Shown piece by piece: positions 28,854-37,876 of a DNA stretch of 48,719 bases. The position numbers were made by a program, and so were the translations under genes. Source of the stretch: Marinifilum fragile JCM 15579 (GTDB lineage Bacteria > Bacteroidota > Bacteroidia > Bacteroidales > Marinifilaceae); assembly GCF_001310955.1 (NCBI RefSeq), contig NZ_BAZX01000031.1, positions 1 through 48,719 on the forward strand. Reading direction: 5' to 3'. The notes below the pieces were generated by a model. It was not told the origin of the DNA. It searched no databases and saw only the letters and a program-made list of their open reading frames with translations. Position 1 is the stretch's first letter. The number at the start of each line of letters is the position of its first letter.

Positions 28854-29286
28854 ATTTATGAATTAATAAACGCAAAAATAAGAATATTGCATGGTAAGCC
28901 AAAGTGAAGTGAATAAGTGGTAAATAAAATTTTTAATAAGCATTTAATTATTTGAGTGTTGCGATTGATTCTTGTTGCGATTCGTCAAAAAGTGTACGAA
29001 AAAATCACTGAAACCCTTGTTTAATGGTAGATTCTTACTTATTTTGCAAGTAGAAACAGAACGTTCTTTGCATATAGAATAAAAGCATTCCGCATTAATT
29101 AGCGATTGTTAAACTCAACAGTTATCACATACCGAGAAAGCAACATGCTTGCAAAAGCAGGCCCCAACCTTCGGGTTGCTTCGGCACAGGGGAAACTTGA
29201 CCAAGCAGGCACTCAAATCCTGTCATACAGGAGTTTAAAATCCATTAATTGATGCGGTTTTTTTATGTCTTTTTGTGTGATGTGCT
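28854..29286. other. Intergenic region holding the candidate RNA
   Basis: No protein gene is visible. The left part (28854-29060) is AT-rich. The right part, 29090-29265, has higher GC with nested complementary segments and is listed separately as a candidate RNA. Confidence 0.6.
29090..29265 (+). ncRNA. Candidate structured RNA, 6S-like architecture
   Basis: Nested long-range stems are visible. P1 pairs CCGCATTAATT (29090-29100) with AATTGATGCGG (29247-29257), 11 bp with one G-U. P2 pairs TTAAACTC (29109-29116) with GAGTTTAA (29231-29238), extended outward by GATT/AATC. TGCTTG (29146-29151) pairs with CAAGCA (29202-29207). The apical part holds CCCC/GGGG and an AACC-TTCG-GGTT tetraloop hairpin. 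A T run follows P1, as in a terminator. The rod with a central bubble resembles 6S RNA, but the family is not proven. Confidence 0.5.
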
Positions 29287-29934
29287 TCAAATAGAATTGC
29301 TTTCTACCTGTTTCAATTTATAACTGGTTCCTTTTTCTTCAAAATTGGGTTCTAAAACTTCCCAGCATATTAATTTTACAAGAATTCGTTCCGCTTTATA
29401 TCTGCTTATTTTTGCCAGTTTGCAAAATTTATTTAAGCTAATGTTTTCATTAATTTTTAGGTGTTCCAGCAGTACACTTTCAGTTTCGGTATATTCCAGG
29501 TAAGTTCCAGTTGGTTTCGATTTGCGTTTCCAAACTTCCAAAAGTATTCGATTAGCAAGTTTATTTTCATCATCTTTTCGGACATATGCCAGCCACTTTC
29601 CATTTTCATTTTGTGCATAGTGGGGCATATTACTTGATGGTTCTATTGTAATTTCGAGTACATTTTTGCCATGAACGGTCCAAACCTTACTTTCAAATTC
29701 GATTTTAGGTTTAGAATACATTTCTGCTGCAGCCTGAATCATATGAAACTCTTCATCAACCTTGGTTCCAGCAATTTTTCCATTGTCTTTCACACCAATA
29801 AGCAGTCTGCCACCATCGGTATTGGCAAAAGCCGATAATGATTTGGCAATTTTTCGTGAATCGGTAATACAAAATTTGAAATCTTGCTGTTGGTGTTCAC
29901 CTTCACGAATTAGTTTTTCTATATAGTGAACCAT
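29287..29934 (-). CDS. AlbA_2 (Schlafen-type) DNA-binding domain protein
   Basis: The 215-residue protein has an AlbA_2 domain at about 1-115: EHQQQDFKF, LSAFANTDGGRLLIGVKDNGKIAG and WLAYVRKDDEN. A short linker leads to a C-terminal winged-helix-like region (about 150-205). In other bacteria this domain occurs in transcription regulators and defence proteins. It lies 48 bp after the U32 peptidase gene and may be co-transcribed. Function unknown. Confidence 0.8.
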   Translation of the reverse strand: MVHYIEKLIREGEHQQQDFKFCITDSRKIAKSLSAFANTDGGRLLIGVKDNGKIAGTKVDEEFHMIQAAAEMYSKPKIEFESKVWTVHGKNVLEITIEPSSNMPHYAQNENGKWLAYVRKDDENKLANRILLEVWKRKSKPTGTYLEYTETESVLLEHLKINENISLNKFCKLAKISRYKAERILVKLICWEVLEPNFEEKGTSYKLKQVESNSI

Positions 29935-29982
29935 AATGTAAGACTTTAACGGTTCGTAATATCTGATAAATTAATTAAGTGA

Positions 29983-31803
29983 TTATCCGAAAATAATCTT
30001 CATTTCGCAGCGTTGACAGTTGAATTCCAACTTGTAGCGATTTTTATTATCCACCAAAAGCAATGCTTTGTTTTCCTTCTTTTCCGTTTTGGTAAGCTTT
30101 TGGCACATTCCAAACTCATGACGCAAACAATGCTTGGTAGTCATGATGGTTTTACCTGAATGATTTTTTTGTAGTTCGAATCCCTTTTCGATTTTTTCTA
30201 CACCGCATTTATGATAGAACTCTTCAGCCTTACAATTCACCACATTTCCCATATAAGTTAATTCTTTTGCAGGATATTGTGGATGAGCTATAAGTAATCT
30301 GCTTTCTTCCTGTTTTGCAGTTTCTATTCTAGTCTGAGTCAATTGATCCAAGCATTGTCTGCGGAGATCATTTAACCTCTTGGCTTGGACAAATGGAACT
30401 CTATCAAAGTTGATTTCGATATTGTTGATTTCAAAGATAGAATCTCCACTTTTTTGAAGTTGCTTTTTGATATTGCTTAAAGCCAATTCCTCATTTTTTG
30501 CACTTTCAAAATCCTCCTGAATTTGTATGTTTGCTGAGATTTCATCTTCATCTATAGCGGTAAGATTAACACATCCATCGAAAATATCCAGATAGAATTC
30601 TACGCCAATTTTTCTAATGGCATTGTCCTTTTTCAAAAGCTTAGCAAATTCATGATCGTTGTTACGAAACAAGTTAGCTCCTCTTTGGAGCATGCTCATA
30701 TCATTGGGAAATATTTTGTTCCCCTGAACGCCATTCACCTGAAATCCTTTTAAAAGCTTGTTTTTATTGAAGAAACAAAGTCCATCACCATTGTGTAGTT
30801 TAAATTTACTATCAACAACAATATGATCTTTTTTCACTTCCAGGATTTTTCCAATTTCCTTACCCATTGATTTTGGCGTATGGAAATTGGCAATTTCAGG
30901 AATTCTTCCCGTAAAAAAATAAGGTGTATAACCACGATTAAAGGTAACATCAGGATCAGGTTTAAAACCAGGTTTTATTGTTCCCGATGAAGCTTTTTCA
31001 TACTCCCTTTTCTTATTAAATATTTTATCCAAAGATTGTCGATAATAACTTGTAACATTCTTTAGGTAAGAACTATCCTTTAATCTGCCTTCTATTTTTA
31101 AAGAACAAACTCCAGCATCTACAATTTCACTTAAATGATCAGACAAATTCAGATCCTTTAGAGACAGAAGGTGTTTATCCTTAGCGATAACCTTTCCTTC
31201 AGCATCAACCAAATCATATTTCATACGACAAGCCTGGCTGCATTCTCCACGATTTGCTGAACGTCCGCCAATGGCATGAGAGAAATAGCATTGTCCACTT
31301 AGCGAAACACAAAGGGCTCCATGAATAAAATACTCCAACTCTACACTTGTATTTTTTCTGATATTTTTGATCTCTTCAAGAGACAATTCTCTTGCAAGAA
31401 TGATTCTTTTGAATCCAACTTTCTCTAAAAATTGAATTCTATCTAAATCGTAGTTGTGAGTTTGGGTACTGGCATGCAATTCGATAGGAGGTAAATTCAT
31501 TTCCAGTATTCCCATATCCTGAACAATTAGAGCATCAGCACCCATTTCATACAGTTTATGAATTAACTTTTCGGCCTCATTTAATTCATGATCGTACAGA
31601 ATAGTATTCATGGTAATAAACACTTTAGCCCAGTATTTATGAGCATATTGTATTAGTTTACCAATATCTTCCAAAGTATTTCCTGCAGCAGAGCGTGCTC
31701 CAAATTTGGGTGCTCCAATATATACGGCGTCAGCTCCATAATTTATAGCTGCTATTCCTGTTTCCAGGTTTTTAGCAGGAGCCAGTAGTTCAATTTTCTT
31801 CAT
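29983..31803 (-). CDS. U32-family peptidase / RNA hydroxylation protein
   Basis: From ATG 31803 the protein has 606 residues. It begins MKKIELLAPAKNLETG, the TIM-barrel start of the U32 family. The conserved cysteines lie in GALCVSLSGQC and GECSQACR, with further cysteines at the C-terminus (HCLRHEFGMC, NCQRCE). Named relatives TrhP and RlhA are needed for hydroxylation of tRNA U34 and 23S rRNA C2501 and may hold an Fe-S cluster. Which activity applies is undecided. A start at 31857 would add 18 poorly supported residues. Confidence 0.88.
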   Translation of the reverse strand: MKKIELLAPAKNLETGIAAINYGADAVYIGAPKFGARSAAGNTLEDIGKLIQYAHKYWAKVFITMNTILYDHELNEAEKLIHKLYEMGADALIVQDMGILEMNLPPIELHASTQTHNYDLDRIQFLEKVGFKRIILARELSLEEIKNIRKNTSVELEYFIHGALCVSLSGQCYFSHAIGGRSANRGECSQACRMKYDLVDAEGKVIAKDKHLLSLKDLNLSDHLSEIVDAGVCSLKIEGRLKDSSYLKNVTSYYRQSLDKIFNKKREYEKASSGTIKPGFKPDPDVTFNRGYTPYFFTGRIPEIANFHTPKSMGKEIGKILEVKKDHIVVDSKFKLHNGDGLCFFNKNKLLKGFQVNGVQGNKIFPNDMSMLQRGANLFRNNDHEFAKLLKKDNAIRKIGVEFYLDIFDGCVNLTAIDEDEISANIQIQEDFESAKNEELALSNIKKQLQKSGDSIFEINNIEINFDRVPFVQAKRLNDLRRQCLDQLTQTRIETAKQEESRLLIAHPQYPAKELTYMGNVVNCKAEEFYHKCGVEKIEKGFELQKNHSGKTIMTTKHCLRHEFGMCQKLTKTEKKENKALLLVDNKNRYKLEFNCQRCEMKIIFG

Positions 31804-31987
31804 GCTTATCGCTAATTTCAAACGAAGATACAAAGCAATGTTGAAAGCGCTTAGCAATCTTCGATCATATTTTAGTTTGGTAAATAAAAATATCTATTAC
31901 CAATTCATTTTAAGATTTTTTAATGAACCTTATTTTTTGATTACTATTCTTATTTATATCTTGTATAAATAAAAATAATAAAAGAAT

Positions 31988-33070
31988 ATGACTAAAAATA
32001 CATTGCTAAGCAATTTCTCTATAGGAGATTTACAGCTGAAAAATAGAATGGTTATGGCTCCAATGACAAGAAATAGAGCTGGGGAAGGTAATGTCCCAAC
32101 TGAATTAATGGCTGAATATTATAGACAACGATCTGGTGCAGGTTTAATCATTACCGAAGCAAGTCAAATTTCGCCTCAAGGAGTAGGATATCCAGCAACA
32201 CCTGGGATACATTCCAAGGAACAGGTAGAAGGTTGGAAGCTGGTTACCAATGCAGTTCATGAGAAAGGTGGAAAGGTGTTTATTCAGTTGTGGCATGTGG
32301 GAAGAATTTCCCATTCGGATTTTCACAATGGACAATTGCCTGTGGCACCTTCTGCTATAAAAGCGTCAGGACAAGCTTTTACCTACGAAGGATTAAAAGA
32401 TTTTGAGACACCGAGAGCCCTTGAATTGGAGGAGATCAAATCGATTGTAAGAGATTATAAAATAGCAGCAGAAAATGCAAAAGAGGCAGGTTTTGATGGA
32501 ATTGAAATTCATGCCGCAAACGGATATTTAATTGATCAGTTTTTGACCGACAAAACCAATCATAGGAAGGATGAGTATGGTGGTAGTATTGAAAATCGAG
32601 CTCGTTTTTTATTCGAAGTATTGAATGCAGTTTGCGAGGTATGGCCAAATAATCGAGTAGGAGTGAGGTTGTCGCCAAGTGGTTTATTTAATGATATGGG
32701 TGATTCTGATCCAAGAAGCTTGTTTGTTTACGTAATTGAGAAGCTTAATGCATACAAATTGGCTTATTTGCATTTAATTGAGCCGTTGATGCCAATTGAT
32801 GAGCACCCACAGTTGGTTAAGGATGTAGCATCCGAGTTTGGCAAGTTGTACCAGGGAGTTAGAATGGTAAATGGTGGATTTTCAAAAGATAGTGGAGATA
32901 AAGCCATTGAAAGGAATATTGCCGAATTGGTTTCTTTTGGAGTTCAATATTTGGCAAATCCGGATCTGGAAAAGAGATTTGAATTGGATGCAGAATTAAA
33001 TTTTCCAAACCAGGATACTTTTTATGGAGGAAATGAGGTTGGATATACAGATTATCCGAGTATGAAATAG
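31988..33070 (+). CDS. Old Yellow Enzyme family alkene reductase
   Basis: The 360-residue FMN-binding TIM barrel has NRMVMAPMTRNRA at the start and the substrate-binding residues H175, N178 and Y180 in IHAANGYLIDQF. GGSIENRARF binds FMN, and the late FMN phosphate loop is near MVNGGFS. It matches NemA-type reductases, which reduce enones and nitro compounds with NAD(P)H. It is monocistronic and shares a bidirectional terminator with the epimerase-like gene. Confidence 0.92.
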   Translation: MTKNTLLSNFSIGDLQLKNRMVMAPMTRNRAGEGNVPTELMAEYYRQRSGAGLIITEASQISPQGVGYPATPGIHSKEQVEGWKLVTNAVHEKGGKVFIQLWHVGRISHSDFHNGQLPVAPSAIKASGQAFTYEGLKDFETPRALELEEIKSIVRDYKIAAENAKEAGFDGIEIHAANGYLIDQFLTDKTNHRKDEYGGSIENRARFLFEVLNAVCEVWPNNRVGVRLSPSGLFNDMGDSDPRSLFVYVIEKLNAYKLAYLHLIEPLMPIDEHPQLVKDVASEFGKLYQGVRMVNGGFSKDSGDKAIERNIAELVSFGVQYLANPDLEKRFELDAELNFPNQDTFYGGNEVGYTDYPSMK

Positions 33071-33079
33071 AAATAAATT

Positions 33080-33106
33080 AGCGGCAGTCAAATTTGAACT
33101 GCCGCT
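33080..33106. terminator. Bidirectional terminator between OYE and epimerase
   Basis: AGCGGCAGT (33080-33088) pairs with ACTGCCGCT (33098-33106), followed by T-rich sequence. It lies between two convergent genes. Confidence 0.85.
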
Positions 33107-33111
33107 TTATT

Positions 33112-33990
33112 TTATGCCTTAATCTCAATAGAATATTCTGCTGTGAAATTCTTTCCCGGTTCTAACTTTTGCAACAACTCCTTGCTGGAAAATTCTCTGT
33201 TGGTATCAGCACTGTCTGCAATTCCAATCCAAGGTTCAATGCACACGTATGAAGCATGTGGTTTTGCCCACAGTCCCAGATAAGGAAAATCATCAAAGCG
33301 CACTTTCAATTCAAAATCTGATTTTTTGCACTTTAAACTAATTGCTGAAGATTTTAAATTTTTCAATATTAAGGCATCGCTGGCAAAAATCTCTGGATGA
33401 AGCTTGATCTTGTTTGAATTGTTTAAAATTGATTTGCCTTCAGATCCAATTAAACCACCATCTGCCAAATTCCAGGTGTTTAGCGTTTCACTTTGCTCAA
33501 ATTCCAAATAGTAATCGCTGTACTCTTCACCATCTTTCAATTGACAATTGAAGGCTGGATGTCCACCCAGATTGAATAGCATTTCATTGCTTCCGGTATT
33601 GGTAATCTCATGAACGACATTCAACTTGTTTGATTCCAGAATGAAGTGAATCTTGAACTCGAATTCGAAAGGATAAACTTTTCTTGTGTTTTCATTCGAA
33701 GGTAGAATGAAAGTCAAGGAATTTTCCCTTTGTTCAAATAGTTTTACATCGGTATTGTTGCGAACAAATCCATGTTTAGGCATGGCATATTCTTTACCTT
33801 CATGAATAAATGCATTTTCTTTTAGGCATCCGATAATTGGAAACAGGTTAGGAGCATGGCTTCCCCAAATATCAGGATTGGCTTGCCAAATGTATTCAGT
33901 TCCATTTTCAATGGATTGTATGCTGCATAGTTCGGCTCCCTTTTCAAGAATCGAAACTTTTAAACGATTGTTTTGTATAGTGTAAATCAT
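33112..33990 (-). CDS. Aldose 1-epimerase family protein
   Basis: The 292-residue beta-sandwich protein resembles the LacX-like branch of galactose mutarotase. The motif GGHPAFNC carries the catalytic-type histidine, and an N-terminal LFPIIGCL precedes KHGFVRNN. C-terminal CIEPWIG is also typical of this branch. It should interconvert sugar anomers or bind phosphorylated sugars. The upstream region holds the 42-bp array. Confidence 0.85.
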   Translation of the reverse strand: MIYTIQNNRLKVSILEKGAELCSIQSIENGTEYIWQANPDIWGSHAPNLFPIIGCLKENAFIHEGKEYAMPKHGFVRNNTDVKLFEQRENSLTFILPSNENTRKVYPFEFEFKIHFILESNKLNVVHEITNTGSNEMLFNLGGHPAFNCQLKDGEEYSDYYLEFEQSETLNTWNLADGGLIGSEGKSILNNSNKIKLHPEIFASDALILKNLKSSAISLKCKKSDFELKVRFDDFPYLGLWAKPHASYVCIEPWIGIADSADTNREFSSKELLQKLEPGKNFTAEYSIEIKA

Positions 33991-34076
33991 GAGTTTGTAT
34001 TTATTAGAATAGATCTAAAGCTATTCATTAGGCTTGTTTGATTTGTTATAGATTTTGAAATTTTAATTGATAGTAG

Positions 34077-34308
34077 TTACTAAATGATAACGCATCAAAA
34101 AAATTGTTTTTCGGCCTTTTATCAAATGATAAAACATCAAAAAAGGAATTATTTATGCTATTATTAAATGATAATCGATCAAAAAAGCAATTTTTCAGTT
34201 CTTTATTAAATGATAATTGGGCAAAAAATCAATTTTTTGGTCTTTTATCAAATGATAATTCGAAAAAATGAAATTTCGTTTTTATCAAATGATAATTTGA
34301 AAAGCTCG
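34077..34308. repeat. Array of a 42-bp-period palindromic repeat
   Basis: Six copies of TTATCAAATGATAA (or one- to two-base variants) begin at 34077, 34119, 34161, 34203, 34245 and 34282. The first four intervals are exactly 42 bp and the last is 37. Each core is itself near-palindromic (TTATCA-AA-TGATAA). It is followed by a CAAAAAA tract and a T-rich stretch. Copies 1-3 also contain TGAT-N5-ATCA. The array lies upstream of the epimerase-like gene and beyond the batE terminator. Confidence 0.9.
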
Positions 34309-34318
34309 TCTCACTCAA

Positions 34319-34380
34319 TTATAAAAATGACTCTCTCATCATTTTTATAAAAAATAGCTGCTAGTAAAACTAACAGCTAA
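34319..34380 (-). terminator. Terminator hairpins after the bat operon
   Basis: Two hairpins lie here. TAGCTGTTAGT / ACTAGCAGCTA (34355-34380, minus sense, one mismatch) ends in a T run on the minus strand. A perfect 12-bp pair TTATAAAAATGA / TCATTTTTATAA lies at 34319-34330 / 34339-34350. Confidence 0.75.
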
Positions 34381-34399
34381 TACTATAAATTGAAAACTT

Positions 34400-35149
34400 C
34401 TATATCATTTCAATGTCTTCTTTCTTTAGCCAGCCTTCGTTTCCATCGCTTAACTGAATGTTTCTCCAATCGCCCAACTGATCAATTACTTTAACCTTAG
34501 TTCCTTCGTGTAAAAGGAACAGTTCTGTACCGCTCACATCTGGCGAACCTTTAATAGTAACGCTAGGACTAAAGATGATTGCGTACTCACGATTTGTAAT
34601 TTCATCGGTTCTGGTTGATGCAAATGAGTAACTAAGAATACTTAGTAATAAACTGATTCCTGCGAAAAAGAACCCTAGCTTTTTTAGTCCAACCTTATTG
34701 CTGTACAAGTAGAAACATGCAAATACTAAACACAAAAAGAACAATCCGATGGACAGGTATGACCATAAATCTGCCGAGAAGGCATTTCTTATTCCAGAAA
34801 ACCATCTTTTAATGAATAATTCTGGTAATACTTCAAGTTTGTCTAAAACATGAGCTTGAGCCATTTTTAAATTGTACTCCACATCTTTGTCTTCAGGGGC
34901 AAGAAGTTTAGCTCGCTCATAGTTTAAAATTGCAGGAGCTATTTGTCCTGTTTTGTAATATGAATTGGCAAGATTAAAGTAAATCTCTGGAGCTTCGATA
35001 TGGGTTTCCAATACGAACTCATATGATTTAATAGCCTTTTCATACTCACCTTTTTGGTAAAAATCGTTTGCTTCACGAATAGGAGTATCCTGTGCCTGAG
35101 CAGCAGAAACAAATAGCAAAGCAATAAGGATATATAATAATTTCTTCAT
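34400..35149 (-). CDS. batE: Bat operon TPR-SH3 protein BatE
   Basis: The 249-residue protein has a signal peptide (about 1-19, ending AQAQ), two or three TPR units (about 23-95), two membrane helices (near 130-180) and a C-terminal SH3-like domain (about 185-249). This is the standard BatE arrangement. It is the last gene of the cluster, 15 bp after batD ends. The Bat operon supports envelope integrity and stress tolerance in Bacteroidota. Confidence 0.9.
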   Translation of the reverse strand: MKKLLYILIALLFVSAAQAQDTPIREANDFYQKGEYEKAIKSYEFVLETHIEAPEIYFNLANSYYKTGQIAPAILNYERAKLLAPEDKDVEYNLKMAQAHVLDKLEVLPELFIKRWFSGIRNAFSADLWSYLSIGLFFLCLVFACFYLYSNKVGLKKLGFFFAGISLLLSILSYSFASTRTDEITNREYAIIFSPSVTIKGSPDVSGTELFLLHEGTKVKVIDQLGDWRNIQLSDGNEGWLKKEDIEMI

Positions 35150-35164
35150 TTCTATTCGATTTTA

Positions 35165-36970
35165 CTAGATGCTCTTTTCTAATTTGGTTATGGTATCCAT
35201 TGTTTTCTTGTACAATTCATCCATTTCAGAAGATCCTGTAGAAGGAGCGTAGCGTGCGAACTCACATGTATTCAAAATGTTCAGAAAGTCTTGAATCAGT
35301 TCATCATCCACATTCTTTCCTTGTAGAATTTCAGTAATGTTTTCCTTGTTCAAATCAGCCAATGGAAGGTTCAACTTATCTGAAGTATAACCCCAAAGAG
35401 CTTTTAATATTTCATCGTAGAATTCTTCTTTCTTCTGCGCTTTTAGACTTGTCGAAGCAGCTTTTAATCTCTTCATGGCAACTCTGTTGGCACGTTTGTT
35501 TTTAACACGAGCAAGGTCAGCATTCTCCTTAATTCGTTTTCTGTTGAAAACAAAGGCAAGAATGAATACCAAAAATGGAATCAGGTAGGCAAGATAGAAA
35601 TTGGTTGTACCAAAAAATACCTCACCTTTCAATCTCGGTACAAAATCGTTGGTTTTGATAAAACGGATGTCTTTACCAATAAATTTCACATCTTCTTTTG
35701 AGAAAGAGCTGATAACTGCACTGGTCGCATCACCACTACCTTTTCCAACTTTGATATTGAATTTTGGAGTTGATCGTGTACGGTAAATTCCTGCTTTTGG
35801 ATCAAAGAAACTAAAGTCTACAGGAGGAATTTCATAATCCCCGGCATGACGAGGAATAATCAAATACTCAAAGGTTGTTGAACCGGTCATTCCTTTTGCA
35901 GTGCTCTTTAAATCCTGATTGGTTTTAGGATCATAAACCTCAAAATCTGCAGGAAAATCAAATTCCGGCGGATTAATTAGTTTCAAGTTACCATTCCCCG
36001 AAATATTAACTTTTAGGGTGATCGCATCATTAGCTTGAAGAGAGTCTTTGTCAATAGTTGCTGACATTCTAAAGCTACCAACTGCACCATCAAAACTTGC
36101 TGGTTTGTTGGCAGGAAACTCTTTCACGCGAATGGTAACCGGCTTACTTTTTCTTGGAACTCGAATGTCCTGATAGTTATCAAAGAAATCATCAAAGAAT
36201 CCTCTGTTACCACTGGATCTGCTTTGACGAATGATACATTCCAATTCAAATGGATCTATGGTAATGTTTCCTGTATGCTGAGGGAACAGAATCAATTTAC
36301 GGATTACACCAGTATTGTAAATGGTGCCATTCACATTTTCTCTTTGCAGAGATATTTGTCCTGATGTTGGAATTTCTTGACTCAGAAATCCGTTGAACGA
36401 TGGAAATTTCGAGTCGCCAAATCCAGCAATGTTTAAACGAGTGTAAACCTTAATGGTAGCAACAACATGTTCACCCATGTATACGTTCTTTCGATCCACA
36501 TCAACCTTTACAAACAAATTGGCCTGTGTAATTTTATTGGCTGCAGCCTGTGAAGATTGATTGCTTTGATTGTTTTGAGGTTTTTCGTTGGCTTTAACCA
36601 CCTCAATACTCACCGAATTGGAACTAAAGTCATAGCCTTTTACTTTAATTTTTGCTGGGTTTACAGTAAATTTCCCTTCTTTTTCGGCCAATAATACGTA
36701 TGTGTAAGTATACGTAGTTGACGAACTCCATTTCCCATTAATGTATTGTGAGCTGGAGTTACGAGAAGTCGAAGGTCCCATTAAAACTCTAAAACCGGAT
36801 AAAGAAGGCAACTGAATGTCTTTGGCTTTTTCGTTTACCGTATAAACCAATCGAAATTGCTCGCCCACTTCAACCACTCGGGGTGCTGTAGCTGTAAATT
36901 TAACTTCTTCTGCTAAAGAAGCAGAAGTAATGAATAATGTTGCTAATAGTAAGAAAAATATTTTCTTCAT
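35165..36970 (-). CDS. batD: BatD aerotolerance protein
   Basis: From ATG 36970 the protein has 601 residues with a signal peptide (MKKIFFLLLATLFITSASLA). Extracytoplasmic beta-sandwich domains follow and span about 20-435. A membrane helix near 460-480 and a cytoplasmic helical tail complete it. A low-complexity QNNQSNQSS stretch lies near 135. It is likely a periplasmic scaffold for the VWA proteins. An upstream in-frame start at 37033 lacks signal features. Confidence 0.92.
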   Translation of the reverse strand: MKKIFFLLLATLFITSASLAEEVKFTATAPRVVEVGEQFRLVYTVNEKAKDIQLPSLSGFRVLMGPSTSRNSSSQYINGKWSSSTTYTYTYVLLAEKEGKFTVNPAKIKVKGYDFSSNSVSIEVVKANEKPQNNQSNQSSQAAANKITQANLFVKVDVDRKNVYMGEHVVATIKVYTRLNIAGFGDSKFPSFNGFLSQEIPTSGQISLQRENVNGTIYNTGVIRKLILFPQHTGNITIDPFELECIIRQSRSSGNRGFFDDFFDNYQDIRVPRKSKPVTIRVKEFPANKPASFDGAVGSFRMSATIDKDSLQANDAITLKVNISGNGNLKLINPPEFDFPADFEVYDPKTNQDLKSTAKGMTGSTTFEYLIIPRHAGDYEIPPVDFSFFDPKAGIYRTRSTPKFNIKVGKGSGDATSAVISSFSKEDVKFIGKDIRFIKTNDFVPRLKGEVFFGTTNFYLAYLIPFLVFILAFVFNRKRIKENADLARVKNKRANRVAMKRLKAASTSLKAQKKEEFYDEILKALWGYTSDKLNLPLADLNKENITEILQGKNVDDELIQDFLNILNTCEFARYAPSTGSSEMDELYKKTMDTITKLEKSI

Positions 36971-37077
36971 CCGTAATATTCTGTTTTTCAGATGTGTTTG
37001 TTTTATTTTTTCTTGATGAAAAATCTCGCACAAATGTACTTATAAATCATCATTTAAGTTCAATATTGAACAAGCAA

Positions 37078-37856
37078 TTACCAATCCTTTTTGATTTTGG
37101 TTTTTTTCGCTTTCATCGCTTGGGCTTTTGCTTTTTGTACTTTCTCCTGAACTTTTTTCTCATCGTTCTCTAAAGCTTCCAGCAAGCGTTTGGCATCATC
37201 TTTCGAGATTTTAGGTTGTTGCTGTTGTTGTTTTTCTTTGTCTTTATCCTTATCTCCTTTGTCTTGTTGATCTTTATTTTTATTCTGGTCCTTCTTATCC
37301 TGATCTTTTTTGTCTTGATCTTTCTTATCCTGGTCCTTTTTATCTTGATCCTTCTTGTCCTGGTCTTTTTTGTCCTGATCTTTCTGATCCTTATTTTGAT
37401 CTTGTTTTTTCTGCTGCTCTTCCTGTTTCTTTTTCATTTGGCGAGCATATTCTAGGTTGTATTTGGTTTCCGGGGAATTTGGATTGTAACGCAAAGATTG
37501 TTTATAAGCTTCAATACTTTCATCAATCTTTTTATTTTCCAAAAGTGTGTTTCCCATATTGTGAAACAGGTGACCTAGCTTTTCAGGATTCTTTTCATTA
37601 ACAGCCAAAGTTTGGAACTGTTTTAGAGCTTCTTCGTATTTTTTTTGCTTGTACAATGCATCACCCAAATTGAATCCTGCCTCATAAGAATTGATTTTCT
37701 TATCCAAAGCTTTACGGTATTCAACTTCCGAATTTTCAAATTTCTCTCCCTCGAAAAGTTCATTCCCCGAGCGAATAAACTTTCTTTCCTTTTGGGCTAC
37801 TGCTCCATGCTTAGAAGACAAATCAAGCTAATGAATATCAATAATACTTTTTTCAT
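37078..37856 (-). CDS. batC: BatC TPR protein, apparent frameshift in signal peptide
   Basis: The main open frame (37078-37821) encodes TPR units (KERKFIRSGNELFEGEKFENSE and following) and a KKDQD-repeat tail (DNA 37282-37386). It has only a TTG start. A canonical signal peptide MKKVLLIFISLICLLS begins at ATG 37856 in another frame and stops after 19 codons. Inserting one base near 37830-37840 would join it to ...HGAVAQKERKF, with a fitting AVA-Q cleavage site. So the gene carries a one-base deletion, or the sequence does. As written, no exported full BatC is made. Confidence 0.8.
37282..37386 (-). repeat. 15-bp coding tandem repeat in batC
   Basis: About six KKDQD pentapeptides are encoded by near-identical 15-bp units. 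The highly charged linker lies between the TPR domain and the C-terminal basic tail. Copy number is probably variable among strains. Confidence 0.85.
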
Positions 37857-37876
37857 AAGTGAGGATTTGTATCGTT

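Noticed and set aside
29160..29232. tRNA gene
   Set aside because: A TCAAATCC stretch recalls a T-loop, but no acceptor stem, anticodon arm or correct spacing is present.
34077..34308. CRISPR array
   Set aside because: The conserved core is only 14 bp, units share sequence outside the core, and no cas gene is present.
37216..37455. Hydrophobic plus-strand frame opposite batC
   Set aside because: It is the antisense shadow of the KKDQD repeat.
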